Assembly: GCA_902512755.1 (NCBI GenBank)
Contig: CABXKB010000009.1
Span: 1 to 56,287, forward strand
Reading direction: 5' to 3'
DNA from: an uncultured Bacteroidota bacterium
GTDB lineage: Bacteria > Bacteroidota > Bacteroidia > Flavobacteriales > Flavobacteriaceae
Length of the DNA stretch: 56,287 bases
The notes beneath the pieces were generated by a model. That model saw only the letters and a list, made by a program, of their open reading frames with translations, ran no database searches and was not told where the DNA came from. Shown one piece after another: positions 52,446 to 56,287 of the stretch; position 1 is the first letter of the stretch; each line of letters opens with the position of its first letter. A program made the position numbers and the translations under genes.

Positions 52446-54128
52446 ATGAAATTTTTTAAAAAAATAAATTTTTGTAGTTCATTTTTTCTGATTGTTTTTT
52501 TGTCCTGTGATCTTGAGGTTAAAAAAAATAAAGTAGATGAAATTATAACCTCAGATCGTTTAAAAAACTATGTTGATCGTTTTAATAAAAACGACAATGA
52601 AATTTATAAACAATTTATTCCTAATGATAAAGCCTTTGAGTTTTTAAGAAATAATATCCCAATGATAGATATCCCAGATAAAGACATTGAGGAGACTTAT
52701 TACTTTAGATGGTGGACTTATAGAAAACACATCAAAAATACAGTTGATGGATTTGTGATTACTGAGTTTTTACCAGATGTATACTGGTCAAAAAAACATA
52801 ATACTATAAATTGCCCTGCAGCACATCATATTTATGAAGGCAGGTGGTTGAAAAATTCAAGATATTTAGATGATTATATAAATTTTTGGTTATTCAAGTC
52901 AGAAGGGGGGCTTAGGCAATATTCTTTTTGGATTGCAGATGCTACTCTTGCTTTTCATAAAATACACAGAAATGATAAAATCTTATCATATCAACTAGAA
53001 GCACTAATCGAAAATTATAATGAATGGGAAAATATTAGAAAGGACAGTGACAAATCACTTTTTTGGCAGTATGATACTAATGATGGAATGGAATTTACAG
53101 CTAGCGGAAGAATTCTAAATAAAGAAATTGAAAAACCTGGAGTAGAGGCTACTAGACCAACAATTAATAGTTATATGTATGGTGATGCCAAGGCCATATC
53201 AAAAATATCACTTATAACCAATAATCTTCCTAAAAGTCAGGAATTTGAAAATAAAGCAAATAAGATAAAGGAAGAGCTACAAAGTCGTCTTTGGAATAAG
53301 AAGTTAAATTATTTTACAGTATTACCTAAAGATTATGATAAATCTACTGAACCAATAGAAGTTAGAGAATTGATAGGGTATGTACCATGGTATTTTAATT
53401 TACCTAATGATAAAGCACAATATGCTTTAGCTTGGGAAAAAATTAAAGATTCATTGGGATTTGCTGCACCTTTTGGATTAACAGTAACTGAACAGTCTCA
53501 TCCCTTTTTTAAAATAAGCTACGAAGGACATGAATGTCAATGGAATGGTCCCTCTTGGCCATTTGCAACAACCCAGACTTTGAAGGCAATGGCGAATTTT
53601 TTAAATAATTATTCAAATAATAAAACTATATCCAAACAGGATTACTATAATATTCTTTTACAGTATGCAAATCAACATAAGTTAAAAAACAATAAAGGTC
53701 AAATAGTTAATTGGATTGACGAGAACATAAACCCATTTACAGGAGATTGGATTTCAAGAAGTCGATTAATTAATTGGGAAGGCAAAGGTTGGTCAGAAGA
53801 AAAAGGAGGTGTTGAGAGGGGAAAAGATTATAATCATTCTGGATTTTGTGATTTAGTCCTTTCTGACCTACTAGGGATAAAGCCCAATATTAATAATTCA
53901 ATAGAAATTAATCCACTAATCCCTTCAGAATGGGAATGGTTTGCAGCAGAAAACATTTCTTTTCAAGGGAAAGAAATTTCATTGATATGGGACAAAACAG
54001 GGGAACAATATAATCTTGGAAAAGGCCTTATGCTTTTTGTTGATGAAAAGTTAGTCATTCAAAAAGATAAAATTCAAAAAATATTCTTCAATTACAATTC
54101 AATAAATAATGAAAAAACAAATTTTTAA
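52446..54128 (+). CDS. exported MGH1/GH63-like (alpha/alpha)6 glycoside hydrolase
   Basis: A 560-residue lipoprotein (signal SSFFLIVFLSC) with the (alpha/alpha)6 fold of the mannosylglycerate-hydrolase-like (MGH1, GH63-related) group. Telling segments are YYFRWWTYRKHI, DGFVITEFLPDVYWSKKHNTINCPAAHH, FWQYDTNDGMEFTASGR, RPTINSYMYGDAKAIS and the late EGHECQWNGPSWPFATTQT, where members have W-x-G-P-x-W. The substrate is likely an alpha-linked glycoside, but no CAZy family can be assigned with confidence. Its end overlaps the next gene by 20 bases, so the two are coupled. Confidence 0.82.
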   Translation: MKFFKKINFCSSFFLIVFLSCDLEVKKNKVDEIITSDRLKNYVDRFNKNDNEIYKQFIPNDKAFEFLRNNIPMIDIPDKDIEETYYFRWWTYRKHIKNTVDGFVITEFLPDVYWSKKHNTINCPAAHHIYEGRWLKNSRYLDDYINFWLFKSEGGLRQYSFWIADATLAFHKIHRNDKILSYQLEALIENYNEWENIRKDSDKSLFWQYDTNDGMEFTASGRILNKEIEKPGVEATRPTINSYMYGDAKAISKISLITNNLPKSQEFENKANKIKEELQSRLWNKKLNYFTVLPKDYDKSTEPIEVRELIGYVPWYFNLPNDKAQYALAWEKIKDSLGFAAPFGLTVTEQSHPFFKISYEGHECQWNGPSWPFATTQTLKAMANFLNNYSNNKTISKQDYYNILLQYANQHKLKNNKGQIVNWIDENINPFTGDWISRSRLINWEGKGWSEEKGGVERGKDYNHSGFCDLVLSDLLGIKPNINNSIEINPLIPSEWEWFAAENISFQGKEISLIWDKTGEQYNLGKGLMLFVDEKLVIQKDKIQKIFFNYNSINNEKTNF

Positions 54129-56223
54129 AAAAAACCACGAATTAAGCCTTATCCTTTATTTGTTTTTAATTTCATATTGTAATGCACAGACATTAAACAT
54201 TGATAGTAAAGAAAAGGATTATCAAGTACAATTTACAATTGATAATAAGCCATATATAAAATCCCCACAAGAAGGATTATGGTCAATAGCTACAAAATGG
54301 CAAAATGATTGGCCTTCAAGTTGGAAACATGCAAAACCAGAATCCCTTAAGCAATATGGAGAATGGCATGTTTTAAGGGGGAAGATCTCTTTTCCAGAAG
54401 GAGATTGGCATTTGCAAGATGCATATAGACAAGAGTCTGGAAGGATAAAATGTATTAGAAGATTTGAATGGAAAGGAAATGAAACTTTAGATAGTATAAC
54501 ACTAGCCATAAGATGGAAAGTCTCAGCAGAAAATACTAAAGCTTTTTTGCCAGGTATACTTTATTATGGCAATCCCTCAGGGGAATCAAATCTATATAAA
54601 GGAGATAAAACAGGACCAAGAAAGGTTCCTGTTTACCATGGTAAGCCAGGGGAAAAAGCCATTTTCGAAGAACATAGATTTCCTTTGCCTTTTGCCAGTT
54701 TAGAATGGAAAAATAATATTAATTATTATGGTGCAGCACTACATTCTATCCCAAGTCCCGTTCCAGGTGGAAAACAAAATGATCAATGGTGGTCACTTGG
54801 TGTTGAAGCTTATAAAAAAAAATCTGAGCTTGTATTGTTTTCTGGTCCAATAGCATACAATAATACTTTAAGTACAGCTAAAGCAAAGCAGTCTGAGGAC
54901 ATGAAATATACCAATACCTTTATAGAAGTTAAACCTGGAACAGTCATTGAAAAAACCTTTTATTTAGAAGCCTATCAGATTGAGAATGAAGGTTCTGGTT
55001 TTCAACAACCACTTTATACATCTATTGAAATTTTTAAGCCATTTTATTCTGAGGATCTTCCAAGAGTTGATGATATTTTGGATGCAAAGTATAGGTTTAC
55101 AAAATCTAGGTATATGGAAAACGAAAATTATGTAGGATTTAATATGTTTCCTTCTTACAATCCATTTACATCAGACAGAGATGAAATCACACCTCAAATT
55201 GTATTAGGTTGGGCAGGGCAATCTGAAGCTCCAGCATATGCTTTACAGGTTTTGAACTCTAGGTTTAAGGACAATAAAATTTTGGAGATGGTACAAAAAT
55301 CTTTAGATCATATAACTACATCTCCTCTTGACCATAATGGATTTAAAGTTATTTATAATACAAAAGAAAGAAAATGGCACGGAACTGACCCTGTTTCTCA
55401 GGGCCAAGCCATGAATTCTATCGCACTTGCAATAAAATCAGGGAGGAAAAATAAAGATATTAATACTAGTAAGTGGGAATTATTTTTAAAAAAAGCATCT
55501 GACATTCATTCTAATAGAATTCTTATGCAAAACTGGGATCCTATTAATAGTTCTGAAGCATTTTATATTTCACCCCTTTTAATGGCAAAAGAATTATTTA
55601 ACGAAGAAAAATATGAAAGAGCAGCTCTAAAAATTACTGATTATTATGGCAAAAGACATTTAGACATGAAAGAGCCATATTGGGGTGGGACTTTAGATGC
55701 AAACTGCGAAGATAAAGAAGGGGCTTGGGGAGCATTTCAAGGTTTTTTAGCTGCATACGAATACACAGGAAGGAAAAAGTATTTAAAATGGGCGAAGCAT
55801 GCTGGTGATGTCACTTTAAGTTATACGGTTGTTTGGGACATTCCATTGCCAGCTGGTAGATTAGCAAATCACAATTTTAAAACTAGAGGTTGGACAGTGG
55901 TTTCACCTCAGAATCAACATTTGGATGTATACGGAGTATTAATTACCCCTTCGATATATAAATTAGGAACCTTTATTGGAAACGAATCACTTAAAAGATT
56001 GGCAAAAGTAATGTATAGGAGTTGTGGTCAAATGATAGATCCTTATGGATCTCAGGGTGAGCAAATGACCCAAACTAATTTTGCACAACATGGAGACACT
56101 TCTAATGTATATAATTTAAGGGGAGGTTATTCAGAACAATGGACTGTATACTGGATTACAGCTCATTTTTTACATGCTGCAGCTCAGTTTGAAGAAATGG
56201 GTGTAAATTTAGAATCCAATTGA
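54109..56223 (+). CDS. exported protein of unrecognised family, probably (alpha/alpha)-toroid enzyme
   Basis: A 704-residue protein with a signal peptide (LILYLFLISYCNAQ) and no family I can name. Residues of about 30-310 look like a beta-sandwich (WSLGVEAYKKKSELVLFSGPI, then TVIEKTFYLEAYQIENEG). The remainder has helical repeats with aromatic clusters: YWGGTLDANCEDKEGAWGAF, AAYEYTGRKKYLKWAKHAGDV, RGWTVVSPQNQHLDVYG and NLRGGYSEQWTVYWITAHFL. This is typical of (alpha/alpha)5-6 toroids found in glycoside hydrolases and polysaccharide lyases. Position and export suggest a carbohydrate-active enzyme acting with the upstream hydrolase; the activity is not known. Confidence 0.7.
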   Translation: MKKQIFKKNHELSLILYLFLISYCNAQTLNIDSKEKDYQVQFTIDNKPYIKSPQEGLWSIATKWQNDWPSSWKHAKPESLKQYGEWHVLRGKISFPEGDWHLQDAYRQESGRIKCIRRFEWKGNETLDSITLAIRWKVSAENTKAFLPGILYYGNPSGESNLYKGDKTGPRKVPVYHGKPGEKAIFEEHRFPLPFASLEWKNNINYYGAALHSIPSPVPGGKQNDQWWSLGVEAYKKKSELVLFSGPIAYNNTLSTAKAKQSEDMKYTNTFIEVKPGTVIEKTFYLEAYQIENEGSGFQQPLYTSIEIFKPFYSEDLPRVDDILDAKYRFTKSRYMENENYVGFNMFPSYNPFTSDRDEITPQIVLGWAGQSEAPAYALQVLNSRFKDNKILEMVQKSLDHITTSPLDHNGFKVIYNTKERKWHGTDPVSQGQAMNSIALAIKSGRKNKDINTSKWELFLKKASDIHSNRILMQNWDPINSSEAFYISPLLMAKELFNEEKYERAALKITDYYGKRHLDMKEPYWGGTLDANCEDKEGAWGAFQGFLAAYEYTGRKKYLKWAKHAGDVTLSYTVVWDIPLPAGRLANHNFKTRGWTVVSPQNQHLDVYGVLITPSIYKLGTFIGNESLKRLAKVMYRSCGQMIDPYGSQGEQMTQTNFAQHGDTSNVYNLRGGYSEQWTVYWITAHFLHAAAQFEEMGVNLESN

Positions 56224-56226
56224 ATA

Positions 56227-56270
56227 AGGGTTTTAGATTTGAAAGATGCATTAAATTGCTACTAAACCCT
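56227..56270 (+). other. inverted repeat after the last gene
   Basis: AGGGTTTTAG (56227-56236) can pair with CTAAACCCT (56262-56270) across a 25-base loop with one bulge, four bases after the stop. No T-run follows within the window, so it is only a weak terminator candidate. Nothing else is seen before the right edge. Confidence 0.3.
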
Positions 56271-56287
56271 GATTAGAAATTTAATTA

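Overview
The window (about 56 kb, roughly one-third G+C, very short intergenic gaps) reads as chromosome of a marine-type Bacteroidetes, most likely a flavobacterium. The evidence is the SusC/SusD pair with its own ECF sigma/FecR switch, Bacteroidetes-only families (DUF4271, DUF4296), TAnnTTTG-type -7 promoter elements, an almost complete lack of Shine-Dalgarno sites with rpsU as the striking exception, mevalonate-pathway genes, and gene orders familiar from Flavobacteriia. No rRNA, tRNA, CRISPR array, prophage or insertion sequence was seen.

Layout. 1-6.1 kb: a cut DUF4271 gene; polyprenol-phosphate mannosyltransferase - dihydroorotase - DUF4296 operon; an epimerase; tyrS; and a LuxE-like acyltransferase split by a frameshift at a C6 run. 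6.4-10.96 kb: two-component pair, trmB, an alkyltransferase-like DNA repair protein, and Fe-S genes (Mrp, Nfu, ferredoxin). 10.99-17.2 kb: maltodextrin degradation (beta-phosphoglucomutase, GH65 phosphorylase, two exported GH13 enzymes). 17.2-22.3 kb: GDPD, TspO, two mevalonate-pathway GHMK enzymes, a UbiA prenyltransferase, and a pseudouridine-synthase homologue that has lost its catalytic Asp. 22.2-27.6 kb (minus): an envelope glycosyltransferase cluster, one member of which seems to start at AUA. 27.7-34.1 kb (minus): a complete trpEGDCFBA operon preceded by a Trp-Trp leader peptide and an intrinsic attenuator. 34.2-40.4 kb: marR-yceI, rhodanese-PspC, an alanine/Na+ symporter, an acyl-CoA dehydrogenase, and rpsU-xerC-hpf. 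40.4-56.2 kb: a SusCD locus.

How they work together. The glucan genes form a hydrolysis-phosphorolysis chain (exported GH13 enzymes, cytoplasmic phosphorylase, beta-PGM), but its transporter is not here. The last 16 kb looks like one inducible uptake and degradation unit: sigma factor, FecR anti-sigma, an STN-bearing SusC, SusD, a 1180-residue FG-GAP/ASPIC lipoprotein, a vanadium-haloperoxidase/PAP2-like lipoprotein, an MGH1-like glycoside hydrolase and a 704-residue exported protein of unrecognised family. Its substrate is unknown, and it is the best candidate in the window for an undescribed system. Hairpins at the susC start and between susD and the downstream genes suggest RNA-level control.

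All family calls come from reading sequence and from memory of the families. No search was run.
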